A DNA stretch of 64,000 nucleotides from Xanthomonas euroxanthea (GTDB taxonomy: Bacteria; Pseudomonadota; Gammaproteobacteria; Xanthomonadales; Xanthomonadaceae): positions 773,385-837,384 of the forward strand of contig NZ_UIHB01000001.1 of NCBI RefSeq assembly GCF_900476395.1, read 5' to 3'. A program made the position numbers and the translations under genes. A model generated the notes under the pieces. That model searched no databases. It was not told where the DNA came from and worked only from the letters and a program-made list of their open reading frames with translations. Numbering within the stretch: the first letter of the stretch is position 1; each line of letters begins with the position of its first letter. This document shows positions 63,738 through 64,000 of the stretch, piece after piece.

Positions 63738-64000
63738 ATGAGGTCGACGCATCACTTACCGTGGGATCGCAGCACACCGCCGCTTCGCGTCGCACACCAT
63801 GGCCGCGATGCATTGCAACGACATCGGCTTGCCTGCGCCTGCGCAGCGCTGCTGTGCGCTGGTACGGTCGGCACTGCGATGGCCGAAGACGCGCCGCAGG
63901 TGACCTGGCTGGACCGCATCGAGGTCACCGCCACGCCGATTCCCGGCACCACCATCGATGCGGCGCAACTGCCGTACATGGTGCAGTCGGCCACCGGCAG
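63738..64000 (+). CDS. TonB-dependent outer-membrane receptor, N-terminal part
   Basis: Partial gene, cut by the window end; 87 codons are visible. A long signal peptide ends near TVGTAMAEDAP, followed by a TonB box-like RIEVTATPIPG and the start of the plug domain (AAQLPYMVQSATG). GGGAG precedes the ATG, which is only 10 bases after the dehydrogenase stop, so it belongs to the same operon. By context it could import a substrate, metal chelate or cofactor used by the quinoprotein system, which is inference. Confidence 0.85.
   Translation, partial: MRSTHHLPWDRSTPPLRVAHHGRDALQRHRLACACAALLCAGTVGTAMAEDAPQVTWLDRIEVTATPIPGTTIDAAQLPYMVQSATG

Overview
The window is a high-GC, densely coded bacterial chromosome segment that reads as a Xanthomonas. 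The evidence is an EngXCA-type endoglucanase, HrpM/OpgH, the gene order lptM-dapF-DUF484-xerC followed by hslVU, AlgZ/AlgR next to hemC, many secreted peptidases, several GGDEF proteins, and the GTAGGAGCG and CCCTTCTCCC hairpin repeats common in xanthomonads. No rRNA, tRNA, insertion sequence, prophage or CRISPR array was seen. I describe 47 genes; the last, a TonB-dependent receptor, is cut by the window end.

Layout. 0.1-5.2 kb: periplasmic trehalase, a DUF72 protein, a Nei/Fpg-like glycosylase and a proline-rich membrane protein of unknown role. 6-24 kb: signalling and secreted enzymes, namely a GAF protein with a decayed GGDEF domain, an M16 peptidase, a GAF-PAS-GGDEF cyclase, a chemoreceptor, the secreted cellulase divergent from a SulP transporter, a second cyclase and an M28 peptidase. 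24-30 kb: OpgH, a carboxylesterase, AlgZ-AlgR and HemC. 30-40 kb: a DUF481 outer-membrane protein, a WYL regulator, a lipocalin, two S9 peptidases around an aminotransferase, and a DUF454 protein. 40-46 kb: housekeeping genes lptM-dapF-DUF484-xerC, DUF1203 and hslVU. 46-56 kb: a cytosine deaminase with a GNAT enzyme, an EmrAB-like efflux pair, UbiE, a membrane cyclase, an M1 peptidase lipoprotein, another lipoprotein and a HAD phosphatase.

The most interesting region is 57.1-64.0 kb, a tight operon for periplasmic quinoprotein alcohol oxidation. It encodes a XoxF-like PQQ dehydrogenase with the lanthanide-type Asp-Tyr-Asp signature, a XoxJ-like binding protein fused to about seven ankyrin repeats, a c-type cytochrome, a YVTN beta-propeller, a class III-like alcohol dehydrogenase with altered active-site residues, and the start of a TonB-dependent receptor. 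The first four products all carry a lipobox followed by a long Ala/Pro-rich linker, so the oxidation module looks membrane-tethered rather than soluble.

Gaps between genes are rich in repeats: a composite palindromic element in four copies (two direct, two inverted), an 81-bp tandem triplet, a perfect 70-bp palindrome, tandem 158-bp and 213-bp units each holding a GTAGGAGCG hairpin, and an inverted repeat between hslV and hslU.
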